A stretch of 64,000 nt of DNA from Pseudoalteromonas lipolytica (GTDB lineage Bacteria > Pseudomonadota > Gammaproteobacteria > Enterobacterales > Alteromonadaceae), in the NCBI RefSeq assembly GCF_900116435.1, contig NZ_FPAZ01000021.1, forward strand, positions 1 to 64,000, given 5' to 3'. The position numbers and the translations under genes were made by a program. The notes beneath the pieces were generated by a model that searched no databases, was not told where the DNA came from, and saw only the letters and a list, made by a program, of their open reading frames with translations. Below, in pieces: positions 1 through 8,068 of the stretch; positions within the stretch are counted from its first letter, which is position 1, and every line of letters begins with the position of its first letter.

Positions 1-229
1 CGAGTCTGTTAGCAATATCCCACACAGTTTCGTTTCGGAATAAACTCATTCCAATTACAGACCACATAATAGCTTCTAGCGGTAACCGCCTTCTGCGAAC
101 AGTGGCAACTCCCGCATGTTCAAATGCTTGTTCAAGAATATCTGGGTCAAGAACCTGCTTAAGTTTGTCGAGTGTATGTACATCATCTAAAAAGGAGGAC
201 ATATCATCGAAGTGTTGAATTAGAGACAT
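1..229 (-). CDS. IS4-family transposase, N-terminal fragment (continues beyond window)
   Basis: Translating the minus strand from the ATG at 227-229 gives about 76 residues beginning MSLIQHFDD and containing RRRRLPLEAIMWSVIGM and ETVWDIANRL. This is the pattern of the IS4 transposase N-terminal domain that precedes the DDE catalytic domain. The catalytic part lies left of position 1, so intactness cannot be judged. A perfect hairpin lies a few bases upstream of the start codon. The family call is by pattern recognition, not by search. Confidence 0.75.
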   Translation of the reverse strand, partial: MSLIQHFDDMSSFLDDVHTLDKLKQVLDPDILEQAFEHAGVATVRRRRLPLEAIMWSVIGMSLFRNETVWDIANRL

Positions 230-234
230 AAAAA

Positions 235-262
235 AATCCGATACTATTTCTAATATCGGATT
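235..262 (-). promoter_or_regulatory. Fold-back hairpin before the transposase start
   Basis: AATCCGATA (235-243) and TATCGGATT (254-262) form a perfect 9-bp inverted repeat with a 10-nt loop. On the transposase mRNA the hairpin is followed by a run of T residues that leads into the ATG at 229. It therefore looks like an intrinsic terminator or a start-site-masking stem. IS elements are known to use such structures against transcription entering from outside; that role here is inference. Confidence 0.6.
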
Positions 263-322
263 GTGAAGCTATGAAAAGATCAGTCAAGTGATCATAAAAA
301 TATGCTTAACTGATCTGCATTA

Positions 323-341
323 CGCATATGCGGGCTTTTTC
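323..341 (-). terminator. Truncated intrinsic terminator of the beta-barrel gene, broken by the IS
   Basis: Reading away from the beta-barrel stop on the minus strand one meets AAAAAGCCCGC, ATAT, then GCG, and directly afterwards the IS end. GCCCGC-ATAT-GCGGGC followed by T residues would be a standard terminator. Only the left arm, loop and three bases of the right arm remain, so the IS inserted inside the stem. Confidence 0.6.
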
Positions 342-359
342 ATATAATCAAATAAATGA

Positions 360-1148
360 TTAGAACTGCAGGCTAACGTTTGCGAAGTATGCATCGTAAT
401 CTGAGTCATCCCAGTTGTTTGCATAACCCACTTTTAAGCCCACATTTTTGTTGAAATAATGTTGAGCACCAAAGCTGTAATCATCTTCTTTGTTAAAGGT
501 AACAAATGCCGATGTTGCTTTTGAGAAATAGTAGTTAGAACCTAACTCCCATGAACTACCTGCATTATCAGTATCAGAGATAGTCCCTTCAACCGTTAAG
601 TAATTACCTTGTTTAAGGTCCATGAAGTACTTCGCATTCACTGCGCGATAATCAAAGTCATCATCCGCTGTTAATGTGAAGCCCACGTAATCTGTGCTGT
701 TTAGCTGGTGATTGTACTTAAGATCAAACATCACCGAATTTTCACCGTCTTCAACGTCGATAAATGTCGCTTTTAACAGTAGGTTCGGATTAAAGAAATA
801 ACCCGCAGATACGTTAAATACATCTGTGCTCGAACCATAGTCATAATTGTTATAGCCCGCACCAAATACGAAATCTTTTACAAAGTACTCACCGCCAAGA
901 CCCGTCACATCACCAAAGTCATCATCAGCATACGAACCATACACGTTGGTTGTTTTGTTGATGTATTCAAATTGATCATACGGACCTAATGTCGTCTTTG
1001 GAGCAAAGTAGTAAGTTGAATCAACACTCACAGTGTCGTTGCCATCGGTGTCCATATACCCTAAATGGCTAATTGATTGATAACTATCCGCAGCAGTCGC
1101 GGCAGTTGACAGAAGCATACTTGAAATAATAACTGCTAACTTTTTCAT
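360..1148 (-). CDS. Putative outer-membrane beta-barrel protein
   Basis: 262 aa with a signal peptide (MKKLAVIISS start, cleavage likely after ATAA near residue 20). The mature part consists of short alternating strands rich in Tyr, Phe, Asn and Asp, and it ends in FANVSLQF, a C-terminal aromatic as recognised by the BAM machinery. The size and composition suggest a small porin-like barrel. I cannot assign a substrate or a named family. It is monocistronic; its terminator has been cut by the IS at 322. An AT-rich promoter region lies in 1149-1330. Confidence 0.7.
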   Translation of the reverse strand: MKKLAVIISSMLLSTAATAADSYQSISHLGYMDTDGNDTVSVDSTYYFAPKTTLGPYDQFEYINKTTNVYGSYADDDFGDVTGLGGEYFVKDFVFGAGYNNYDYGSSTDVFNVSAGYFFNPNLLLKATFIDVEDGENSVMFDLKYNHQLNSTDYVGFTLTADDDFDYRAVNAKYFMDLKQGNYLTVEGTISDTDNAGSSWELGSNYYFSKATSAFVTFNKEDDYSFGAQHYFNKNVGLKVGYANNWDDSDYDAYFANVSLQF

Positions 1149-1368
1149 AAACAGATTTCCCTATTAACATTGTTTTATTGCTATTAAAAACTAGCCTGTT
1201 GGCTAATGTGGGCACATGCTAACGTGAGAAAACTGAACAACAACTTAACTAAGCGCTTGTTTTTACTATACTAATTGTAATAAAGTGTCGGTAAATGTAA
1301 AGAAAAAGTTGGCTTAAACGGATGTTCAAAGCCCCCTTTTTCTAGAAAAGAACAAGCAGTTCAGTACC

Positions 1369-1743
1369 TTATATAGAGAATTGGCTTATAATTTTATAAA
1401 CTTCATTAATGTTATCTCCGGCTTTAAAGTCTTTAGTGATTGGTGTTGGATCTGACCCAACCCAAATTTTCAACTCCGCATCTAAATCAAAATGACCGGC
1501 ACTTTCCTTACTAAACTTGGTGATTTTTGAATAAGCAATACTCAAAATTTCCATTTTAGAACCAGTAACACCTTGTTTATCAATAAGGATTAGTCTTTTA
1601 TTGGTAAAGATAAACATATCGCGTACAACCTTGTAGGCTTTTTGTACGCTTTCTCCTTCAATTAATGTATTGGCAATTAAATGCTCTAAGTCACTGTTAT
1701 CGACTTCGCTTGCATTCCCCATTAACCCACTTAATAGACCCAT
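1369..1743 (-). CDS. Bacterial PH-domain protein
   Basis: 124 aa. The middle (YKVVRDMFIFTNKRLILIDKQ, about residues 37-57) and the following SKMEILSIAYSKI are typical of the small bacterial PH-like family (bPH/YvbH type), in which the domain fills most of the chain. No signal peptide or membrane segment is present. It starts 2 bp after the stop of the ABC ATPase gene and has its own AGAG ribosome site, so it is the last gene of a three-gene operon. Its role is unknown; association with the exporter or membrane is inferred from position only. Confidence 0.8.
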   Translation of the reverse strand: MGLLSGLMGNASEVDNSDLEHLIANTLIEGESVQKAYKVVRDMFIFTNKRLILIDKQGVTGSKMEILSIAYSKITKFSKESAGHFDLDAELKIWVGSDPTPITKDFKAGDNINEVYKIISQFSI

Positions 1744-1745
1744 GA

Positions 1746-2654
1746 TTAGCTCTCCTTATTAAATATTTGATTTTCAAGTGTATGACCATTAACCAATTGG
1801 CGATAGTGCCAACCTTGTTGATAACAAAAATGAAGAAGATTGATATCAAATGGGTCAGCGCCCTTTTCAAACTCTATAACATATTCTTTTGATTGACTCA
1901 TATAGACATGGTTGACCTCTGGCAAACTTGATAGTTTGGTCTCTACACCGTCGTATAATTGACTCAGTTGCAAAGTGATATAATGTTTGTTGTCCTGACT
2001 TGTTGAACGAGCTTGATGCTCGCTTAACACACCTTGGTCTAAATGCAGCACTTGAGAGCATAAACGCTCGAGTTCAGTTAAATCATGCGAGCTCAAAATA
2101 AAAGTCGCTTCATTGCTAAGTGTACTGACAAGCTCGCGCACTTCACGCGCATGAATCGGATCAAGGCCAGCGGTTGCTTCATCTAGCATCACGATTTCAG
2201 GTGTGCCTATTAATGCTTGCGCAATTGTGACGCGCTTGCGCATGCCATGCGATAAATCATCAGGGCGCTGTTTAGCTACCTCAGCCAAACCAACCAGCTC
2301 AAGTACGCGTGCGGTTTCTTTGTTGCGTACCGCATTGCTTAAGCCTTGTAATTGACCATAAAAATTAAGTTGATGGGCAATGCTAAAGCGCGGGTCCAGT
2401 TGAGCATCTTGTGGTAATGCAGTGAGCTTACCAAACAAGGCCGCACTGCCCGGTTTATGTCCCATTACCGATAAACTTCCTGCGCTAGGTAAAATGTAAC
2501 CACAGAGCAAACTAAATAGCGTTGTTTTACCGGCTCCATTTGGCCCAACCAATGCCACTGGTGCCCCTTTACTAATTTCGAAACTGACATTATCGAGCGC
2601 GCGTTTGCTGCCATAATTTTTCGATAGACCTTCGCCACGAATTAATACGGTCAT
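1746..2654 (-). CDS. ABC transporter ATP-binding protein
   Basis: 302 aa. It has Walker A GPNGAGKTT (about 37-45), the signature LSHGMRKRV, Walker B IVMLDEATAGLD and the H-loop LSSHDL, so the ATPase site is complete. The C-terminal 80 residues form an extra domain as in NatA/CcmA-like exporters of the ABC-2 type. The ATG overlaps the permease stop in an ATGA junction, indicating translational coupling. It probably energises export by the adjacent permease; the substrate is unknown. Confidence 0.9.
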   Translation of the reverse strand: MTVLIRGEGLSKNYGSKRALDNVSFEISKGAPVALVGPNGAGKTTLFSLLCGYILPSAGSLSVMGHKPGSAALFGKLTALPQDAQLDPRFSIAHQLNFYGQLQGLSNAVRNKETARVLELVGLAEVAKQRPDDLSHGMRKRVTIAQALIGTPEIVMLDEATAGLDPIHAREVRELVSTLSNEATFILSSHDLTELERLCSQVLHLDQGVLSEHQARSTSQDNKHYITLQLSQLYDGVETKLSSLPEVNHVYMSQSKEYVIEFEKGADPFDINLLHFCYQQGWHYRQLVNGHTLENQIFNKES

Positions 2655-3469
2655 AATGAACTCCTTGCAAAAATACGCTCAGCCACAACTAACAAAACAG
2701 CTGTCTGCAGCAAAGGTAAACCGACACCTAACATCAGCCCTGCCCTTTGCCCTGCCATAAGGTCAATTTGATAACCTGGAAACAGATAATTTAACACCTC
2801 AAAAATAGGCCATTGCCAGCTTAAAAGACCAATTATAATGTTCCCTGCTGCAAAAAATAAAATAGCCAAAACAAAGGATAATCGCGCAGAACGTGCAAAC
2901 GTATTTAAAAAACTCATTAACGCGATAAATGGCATAACGGTGATCACTAAATGCAGTAATAAAACAACACTGCGGCTAAGCCCAGATACAAATAAGCTCG
3001 GCTCTCGGTACGCTAACATCGAAACAGTGGCCATTAAGGTCACAAATAAAAGTACGGTGAGTATTAATAACTGCCCTAAAAAGCGACCTATAATTATTTC
3101 GCTACGCGTCGCTCTCAAGGATAAAAAGCGCAGTGTGCCGCGTTGTTTATCTCCCACGGTTTGGTCACTGCATAAAAATAAACAAAAACCAGGAAAACTA
3201 AACAAAGCAATAAGCCAATACACCGCAAGCTCTGATTCTGGCCAATCGAGAAGTTTACTAATTCCGATAGCACCAAACATTTGCCTCGCAAAATCGGCAA
3301 AATCTGGCGAACTTATTAAGCTAACAGATTGCGCTATGGGGTAGCGTAAAATTAATAACCAACAAATGGCAAATGCGGCAACGGCTAGTAACCCTCTTTT
3401 GGTTAAAAAGAGTCTTACAAGCTCAAATTGTGCAATTTGCGCAAGGCGTTTAGGATGTAACTGCGTCAC
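2651..3469 (-). CDS. ABC-2 type transporter permease
   Basis: 272 aa with about six hydrophobic segments, starting at a GTG with AAGGAT upstream. The motif DQTVGDKQRGTLRFLSLRATR after the second membrane segment is typical of ABC-2 permeases of the NosY/NatB type (cytoplasmic loop contacting the ATPase). It is first in the operon permease-ATPase-PH protein. Substrate not deducible. Confidence 0.85.
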   Translation of the reverse strand: MTQLHPKRLAQIAQFELVRLFLTKRGLLAVAAFAICWLLILRYPIAQSVSLISSPDFADFARQMFGAIGISKLLDWPESELAVYWLIALFSFPGFCLFLCSDQTVGDKQRGTLRFLSLRATRSEIIIGRFLGQLLILTVLLFVTLMATVSMLAYREPSLFVSGLSRSVVLLLHLVITVMPFIALMSFLNTFARSARLSFVLAILFFAAGNIIIGLLSWQWPIFEVLNYLFPGYQIDLMAGQRAGLMLGVGLPLLQTAVLLVVAERIFARSSL

Positions 3470-3532
3470 TCATAATCCTTAATGAATTTTAATATTTAAT
3501 TTACACTAAGGTGAAACAGCTTGAATTACCAG

Positions 3533-3558
3533 AAAAAAAGAGCCGATAAACGGCTCTT
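3533..3558 (-). terminator. Intrinsic terminator after metC
   Basis: AAGAGCCG and CGGCTCTT form an 8-bp stem with a 5-nt loop. On the minus strand the stem is followed by seven T residues, 20 nt past the metC stop. It separates the nudC-metC unit from the ABC operon promoter. Confidence 0.85.
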
Positions 3559-3581
3559 ATGTAACAAAGTATATTTTTAAG

Positions 3582-4760
3582 TTAGAGGTGCTGCTCATAA
3601 ATGGCGAGTGCTTGATCTAAATCGGCTAGCAAATCAGCCACATCTTCTAGGCCTATATGTAAACGTATCACAGGGCCTTGCGTCCAACCTGTTTCAGAAC
3701 GCAGTCCTTTCATGGTTAAGTTTGCCGTGACGAGGCTTTCATATCCTCCCCATGAAAAGCCCATTTTAAAATGCTGTAAGCTATCTAGAAATACATCAAT
3801 GGCTTGCTGATTACCTGCTTTCATTACAAATGAAAACAAGCCATTACTGCCATCAAAGTCACGCTTAAAGAATTCATGCCCTGGGCATGTTTCGAATGCA
3901 GGATGGCGTACATGATCAACCAATGGGTGGGTTTCAAGCCATGTTGCAACGTCAATTGCAGCTTGCTCATGTTGTTTTAATCTCACAGCCATCGTACGAA
4001 GGCCGCGCAATGCTAAATACGCATCATCTGCTGAGGTACATTGACCCAATAAATATGAGTTTTCTCTTAATGTTGGCCAATATTTTTTGTTTGAAACCGC
4101 CACACCCATCATTACATCGGAGTGACCAACAATGTACTTTGTTGCAGCTTGAATACTGATATCAACACCGTGCTCAAGTGGGCGATAATGCAAACCGTTC
4201 CCCCACGTATTATCAAGCATGGTCATCACACCACGTTCGTTTGCTTTAGCAACCATCGCTGGCACATCTTGAATTTCCATGGTGATTGAGCCCGGCGATT
4301 CTAAAAATAGCACGCGGGTGTTGTCTTTTATAAGCGCACTAATGCCCGCGCCAATGCCTGGCGGGTAGTAAGTGGTTTCTATGCCCAAGCCCGCCAGTAT
4401 TTTATCGCAAAAGTCGCGTGTCGGCTCATAAGCCGTGTCGACCATTAAAATATGATCACCCGTTTTTACAAACGACAATAAAGCGTTACTAATCGCAGCA
4501 GCGCCTGATGGATAAAGCGCACAGCCTTCGCCACCTTCAAGTTCAGCGATGGCTTCTTGTAATGCAAAGTGTGTTGTTGTTCCTCGTCTGCCATAAAAAA
4601 GTGTTTTATCACCCCGTTTTTTTGCTGCTTCTTTTAACTCTGCAACTGAGTCGAATACCACCGTTGACGCACGTTGCACTACCGGGTTAACAACGCCTTG
4701 CGTATAGGCTTTCTTACGCCCTGCAGAGACGAGTTGGGTATTTCTATTTATCTTTTTCAT
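3582..4760 (-). CDS. metC: Cystathionine beta-lyase
   Basis: 392 aa, the usual length for MetC. This PLP enzyme of the Cys/Met metabolism family cleaves cystathionine to homocysteine, pyruvate and ammonia in methionine synthesis. The PLP-binding lysine is K208 in ATKYIVGHSDVMMG. Other markers are YGRRGTTTHFALQ (about 56-68), LYPSGAAAISNALL and LEDVADLLADLDQAL near the end. It lies 17 bp downstream of nudC, probably in one transcript. No MetJ-type box was seen in front of either gene. Confidence 0.93.
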   Translation of the reverse strand: MKKINRNTQLVSAGRKKAYTQGVVNPVVQRASTVVFDSVAELKEAAKKRGDKTLFYGRRGTTTHFALQEAIAELEGGEGCALYPSGAAAISNALLSFVKTGDHILMVDTAYEPTRDFCDKILAGLGIETTYYPPGIGAGISALIKDNTRVLFLESPGSITMEIQDVPAMVAKANERGVMTMLDNTWGNGLHYRPLEHGVDISIQAATKYIVGHSDVMMGVAVSNKKYWPTLRENSYLLGQCTSADDAYLALRGLRTMAVRLKQHEQAAIDVATWLETHPLVDHVRHPAFETCPGHEFFKRDFDGSNGLFSFVMKAGNQQAIDVFLDSLQHFKMGFSWGGYESLVTANLTMKGLRSETGWTQGPVIRLHIGLEDVADLLADLDQALAIYEQHL

Positions 4761-4777
4761 TTGTTTTCCAATCTGCT

Positions 4778-5695
4778 TTACAGGTTGCGCCAGTGCTCAA
4801 CCAAAAATCGTGAAATAGAATCTTGTCGCGTTAGCTTAAGGTGATTGCCTTGTTCATGCCATTGCCCAAATTCATTAAGTTCTGCACGACTAAACCATCT
4901 CGCATCGTCTAATTCGTCTTTATCAACTAAGATATCTTCTGACACGGCGGTTGCCATAAAACCAAACATTATAGAGGAAGGAAATGGCCACGGTTGAGAG
5001 GCAATGTATTGAATGTCTGTCACCTCAATCCCCGCTTCTTCCATTACTTCGCGTGCAACGGCTTGTTCTAACGTTTCGCCAGGATCAACAAATCCAGCAA
5101 GCGTTGAATAAACCCCTTCGGGCCAACTTGCTTGGCGGCCCAGTAAACAGCGCTCAACGCCATCAGCAAAGGTTTTTGTTACAATCATAATAACGGCAGG
5201 ATCAGTGCGCGGGAATGTTTGATGTTGGCAGGTTTGATTTTCACATAAGCGTGAATGACCCGCTTCAACCATGTTATTTTCATGACCACATCGACCACAA
5301 AAACGATGCGTTGCATGCCAAAAGCATAAACCTCTGGCAAGGGCTGCAATAGAGCCTTGTTTAAGTTCAACTTGAGGGCCTAACTTGCGAATATCAACAA
5401 ATTCAGCACCATCAAGTACGGGAGCTATTACCGATTCTGGAACGTCACTTACATCCAATGCAAAATGAGCAATGTCCTGCTCATCAAGGCCAAGCAAAAT
5501 GCCTTTTGATAAGTCTAAATGATCCACTCGCGATAAGCGTAAATAACATACTTGCGGCGTATCTTTTACGAATAAACTTTGATTTTTATTAACTAATAAC
5601 CAGCGGCTTTGCGAATTTATTTGTGCCTTTAGCCACTTAGGATCTTTGCGACGATTTGATGCACGGTCCAATGGCATTTGAGAGTAATTCAGCAT
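4778..5695 (-). CDS. nudC: NAD+ diphosphatase / RNA deNADding enzyme NudC
   Basis: 305 aa. It hydrolyses NAD(H) to NMN(H) and AMP and removes NAD caps from RNA. The four-cysteine zinc site is seen as CGRCG and CENQTC, the Nudix box as GFVDPGETLEQAVAREVMEE, followed by the NADH-type signature SQPWPFPSSIMFGF. These together separate NudC from other Nudix enzymes. It is the upstream gene of a probable nudC-metC operon. Confidence 0.93.
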   Translation of the reverse strand: MLNYSQMPLDRASNRRKDPKWLKAQINSQSRWLLVNKNQSLFVKDTPQVCYLRLSRVDHLDLSKGILLGLDEQDIAHFALDVSDVPESVIAPVLDGAEFVDIRKLGPQVELKQGSIAALARGLCFWHATHRFCGRCGHENNMVEAGHSRLCENQTCQHQTFPRTDPAVIMIVTKTFADGVERCLLGRQASWPEGVYSTLAGFVDPGETLEQAVAREVMEEAGIEVTDIQYIASQPWPFPSSIMFGFMATAVSEDILVDKDELDDARWFSRAELNEFGQWHEQGNHLKLTRQDSISRFLVEHWRNL

Positions 5696-5822
5696 GACGT
5701 TCCTTTGAAATAATTTACATCTTCTACTCTAACCATTTAAAGAAACTACGTTTTAGTATCCTAAAAAGGTTCGTCTACGAAATTACCATAAGCTGATGAT
5801 AAACCCAATTTATAACGGGCAT

Positions 5823-5847
5823 AAAAAAAGCCCAAATGGGCTTTTTT
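5823..5847 (-). terminator. Intrinsic terminator after nagB
   Basis: AAAAAAGCCC-AAAT-GGGCTTTTTT is a near-perfect, symmetric terminator hairpin with T runs on both strands. It lies 17 nt past the nagB stop and upstream of the nudC promoter region. Confidence 0.88.
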
Positions 5848-5863
5848 ATGCTCTCTCACAATT

Positions 5864-6658
5864 TTACAAGCTCGCTAGGTGTGCCTGTAATTTTTGGTTT
5901 TCAGCCTCTATGTGCTGATAAAACGCCAAATCTTCTAATTTACTTGCGGCAGCTTTATCGATAATAATCACTGCATCTTTGTGTAGCTGCAATGCTGATG
6001 CTGGGCATTTCGCCATTAATGGGCCTTCAACCATCGCATGTACAGCATCGGCTTTACTTTCACCTGTAGCTAGCAGCACCACTTTTTTAGCGTCGAGAAT
6101 GGTGCCAATCCCCATCGTAATTGATAAATGAGGCTGGTATTCGCCCTCAGCAAAAAAACGCGCGTTATCATCTATCGTTGCTTTAGTCAGTGTTTTAACA
6201 CGTGTGCGTGATGCAAGCCCTGACGACGGCTCATTAAAGCCAATGTGACCGTTACGACCAATGCCCAGTAATTGCACATCGATGCCGCCCGCATCGACAA
6301 TTTTTTGCTCGTAGTCTTTACACGCAGCCAAAGGATTCTCTGCATCCCCTGGCGGCACATGCGTATTGGTTTTATCGATATCAATATGATTAAACAGCTG
6401 CTCATTCATAAAGTATCGGTAACTTTGTGGATGCTCACCTGTTAAACCTAAGTATTCATCTAAATTAAATGTTGTCGCTTGGCTAAAGGAAATATCACCC
6501 GCTTTATTTTTAGTAATGAGTTCTTGATATAGCGCAACAGGTGTTGAACCTGTTGCGAGACCAAGTACTGACGCTGGCTTTTTTAATAATTGTTTTGCAA
6601 AGATGTCAGCACCATAGGCTGCGACTTGTGCGGCATCATCAAGAATCACTATTTGCAT
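5864..6658 (-). CDS. nagB: Glucosamine-6-phosphate deaminase
   Basis: 264 aa, hexameric-type NagB fold (not the SIS-domain NagB-II). It converts glucosamine-6-P to fructose-6-P and ammonia, the last step of GlcNAc catabolism. Family markers are GLATGSTPVALYQELI (about 33-48), FNLDEYLGL (catalytic Asp region), GIGRNGHIGFNEP and the later LATGESKADAVHAMVEGP. AGAG precedes the ATG. It has its own NagR-like palindrome about 120 bp upstream and a strong leader hairpin. Confidence 0.93.
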   Translation of the reverse strand: MQIVILDDAAQVAAYGADIFAKQLLKKPASVLGLATGSTPVALYQELITKNKAGDISFSQATTFNLDEYLGLTGEHPQSYRYFMNEQLFNHIDIDKTNTHVPPGDAENPLAACKDYEQKIVDAGGIDVQLLGIGRNGHIGFNEPSSGLASRTRVKTLTKATIDDNARFFAEGEYQPHLSITMGIGTILDAKKVVLLATGESKADAVHAMVEGPLMAKCPASALQLHKDAVIIIDKAAASKLEDLAFYQHIEAENQKLQAHLASL

Positions 6659-6684
6659 ATCGATTAGCTCTAATTTTAAGTTGG

Positions 6685-6739
6685 AAAAAAATGGGATCTA
6701 AAACCCAACCACACGTGCAATCTAATTGGGTTTTAGATC
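6685..6739 (-). terminator. Perfect 14-bp hairpin plus T run in the nagB leader
   Basis: GATCTAAAACCCAA (695-708 of the 6 kb block) and its exact complement at 6726-6739 flank a 17-nt spacer. On the minus strand the stem is followed by CCA and seven T residues (6685-6691). It ends about 27 nt before the nagB start codon. It may terminate nagX transcripts (stop at 6874) or act as an attenuator in a nagB transcript starting near the operator at 6779-6794. Confidence 0.6.
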
Positions 6740-6778
6740 AAGCCACTGCCAGGATACGGTACAGTGACTACAACCATT

Positions 6779-6794
6779 ATGACAACGCTGTCAT
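6779..6794. promoter_or_regulatory. NagR-like operator upstream of nagB
   Basis: ATGACA-ACGC-TGTCAT is a 16-bp palindrome. The same half sites with a reverse-complement core occur in front of nagK (10199-10216). I recall AATGACA-N4-TGTCATT as the LacI-type NagR motif of Alteromonadales. The regulator gene itself is not in the window. Confidence 0.75.
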
Positions 6795-6873
6795 TATCAC
6801 TTTTAGATTTAAGTTTGTAAAGTAAAAGTGAATAAAAAATAACTGTTTTCGACAAAAATATGGGGCTATTTTG

Positions 6874-8004
6874 TCATACACTCACGAAAATTTTGCGGCG
6901 GTACATCCAATGTAACACCAGCATTTGAACGGCCAGTAATGCAATAACACTCATTAAAGGCTGCCATATTTCTGGTGTTGAGCGGATCACTCCACCAAAC
7001 ACACTTTGGCTTACATAGCCCCAATTCACCAAACTTGATGCCAAATAAATAATAATTGAATTAGCACCAATGATCACAAATGGATACGCTGCTCGCTGGC
7101 CTGGCAGAATATCCACCAGCGCGTAAAACACAGCAAGTAACATCGCACTCCAGCCAACAGTGACCAATACAAACGAACTCGTCCATAATTCTTTATTTAC
7201 CGGAAAATGTAAGTCCCATAACCAGCCTAAACACACACAGATAACCCCTGAGGCAAACAGTATCACCGACATTTTCCATTCACCCATTTGCTGAGCTCGG
7301 GCAATAAGTTGGCCTGCAAACACACCGATTAAAGCATTAACAATCGCTGGAACATTCGACAGCACGCCTTCTGGGTCAACGACACGGTTTTGATAGCTAA
7401 TGCCTGGTAATAAATGTGCATCAAACCATGCATTCCAACTCCCCGCTGCAGATAAGTCCCCTGCACTGCCACCGGGTACTGGCACAAAGCACAAAAGGAC
7501 CCAATAACCGACTAAAATAGACAATGCCGTGATAACTTGAGTACGCAGACTCGTGTGCCACACTAGCATGGCACAAAAAAACCACGCGATCGCAATGCGA
7601 CCAAGTACACTGGCATAACGGATTTCATCAAGCGCCACAGGCATGCCTGTGCCCCAACCATGATTATACAAAATCCCTAATAGGCACAATAATAACAAAC
7701 GCTTAGCTGCCTTACGGTAATACACTTTACGCTCATCCCAACTTAAGTGGTCAATGCGCTTCGGTGCAAGCCCCATAGCAACGCCTGATAAGAAAATAAA
7801 TAACGGGAAAATTAAGTCATAAAAAGTAAAGCCATGCCAGGCACTGTGCACAGTATGTGCTTCAAATACTTTCCAGCCAGTCCAGCCTGTTAACACAAAT
7901 AGCGCTGCGAATATCGACTGACCACCTAATATCCAAAACATGTCCATGCCACGAAGCGCATCTAATGAGGCTAAACGTTTTTTTGTAGGGTGTGTTGTTG
8001 TCAT
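6874..8004 (-). CDS. nagX: NagX-type membrane protein (DUF5009, HGSNAT/YeiB-like)
   Basis: 376 aa from the ATG at 8004, chosen over a further upstream TTG because GAGGT lies at good distance before it and family members begin near RLASLDALRGMDMF. About ten membrane segments follow; HGFTFYDLIFPLFIFLSGVAMGLA is the hallmark of the family related to heparan-alpha-glucosaminide acetyltransferase. NagX proteins are tied to GlcNAc/chitin gene clusters, where a role in sugar passage or acyl transfer is suggested but unproven. It lies downstream of nagA across a hairpin. Confidence 0.85.
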   Translation of the reverse strand: MTTTHPTKKRLASLDALRGMDMFWILGGQSIFAALFVLTGWTGWKVFEAHTVHSAWHGFTFYDLIFPLFIFLSGVAMGLAPKRIDHLSWDERKVYYRKAAKRLLLLCLLGILYNHGWGTGMPVALDEIRYASVLGRIAIAWFFCAMLVWHTSLRTQVITALSILVGYWVLLCFVPVPGGSAGDLSAAGSWNAWFDAHLLPGISYQNRVVDPEGVLSNVPAIVNALIGVFAGQLIARAQQMGEWKMSVILFASGVICVCLGWLWDLHFPVNKELWTSSFVLVTVGWSAMLLAVFYALVDILPGQRAAYPFVIIGANSIIIYLASSLVNWGYVSQSVFGGVIRSTPEIWQPLMSVIALLAVQMLVLHWMYRRKIFVSV

Positions 8005-8019
8005 GTTATTACCTCGAAT

Positions 8020-8056
8020 ACAAAAAGCCCCGCGATACAACGGCGGGGGTTTTTAC
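8020..8056. terminator. Bidirectional terminator-like hairpin between nagA and nagX
   Basis: AAAAAGCCCCGC and GCGGGGGTTTTT pair around a 9-nt loop, so both strands end in a T run. It is 13 nt past the nagA stop and about 16 nt before the nagX start. It probably reduces nagX expression relative to nagK-nagA. Confidence 0.75.
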
Positions 8057-8068
8057 CAGGGAAGTTAA

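Larger units (their letters stand above)
1..322 (-). mobile_element. End of an IS4-family insertion sequence (partial)
   Basis: The inner part runs off the left window edge. The outer end, read on the minus strand, begins TAATGCAGATCAGTTAAGCA at 322 and resembles the terminal repeat of IS4 as I remember it. The transposase start lies about 90 bp inside this end, as usual for such elements. The sequence just outside (323 onward) is half of an intrinsic terminator, so the boundary at 322 is defined both by the IS end and by the broken host structure. The other end and the target duplication are outside the window. Confidence 0.75.

Noticed and set aside
2838..3344. 168-codon plus-strand frame opposite the ABC permease gene
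   Set aside because: It is the antisense of a clear membrane protein gene and its translation is basic with no recognisable fold.
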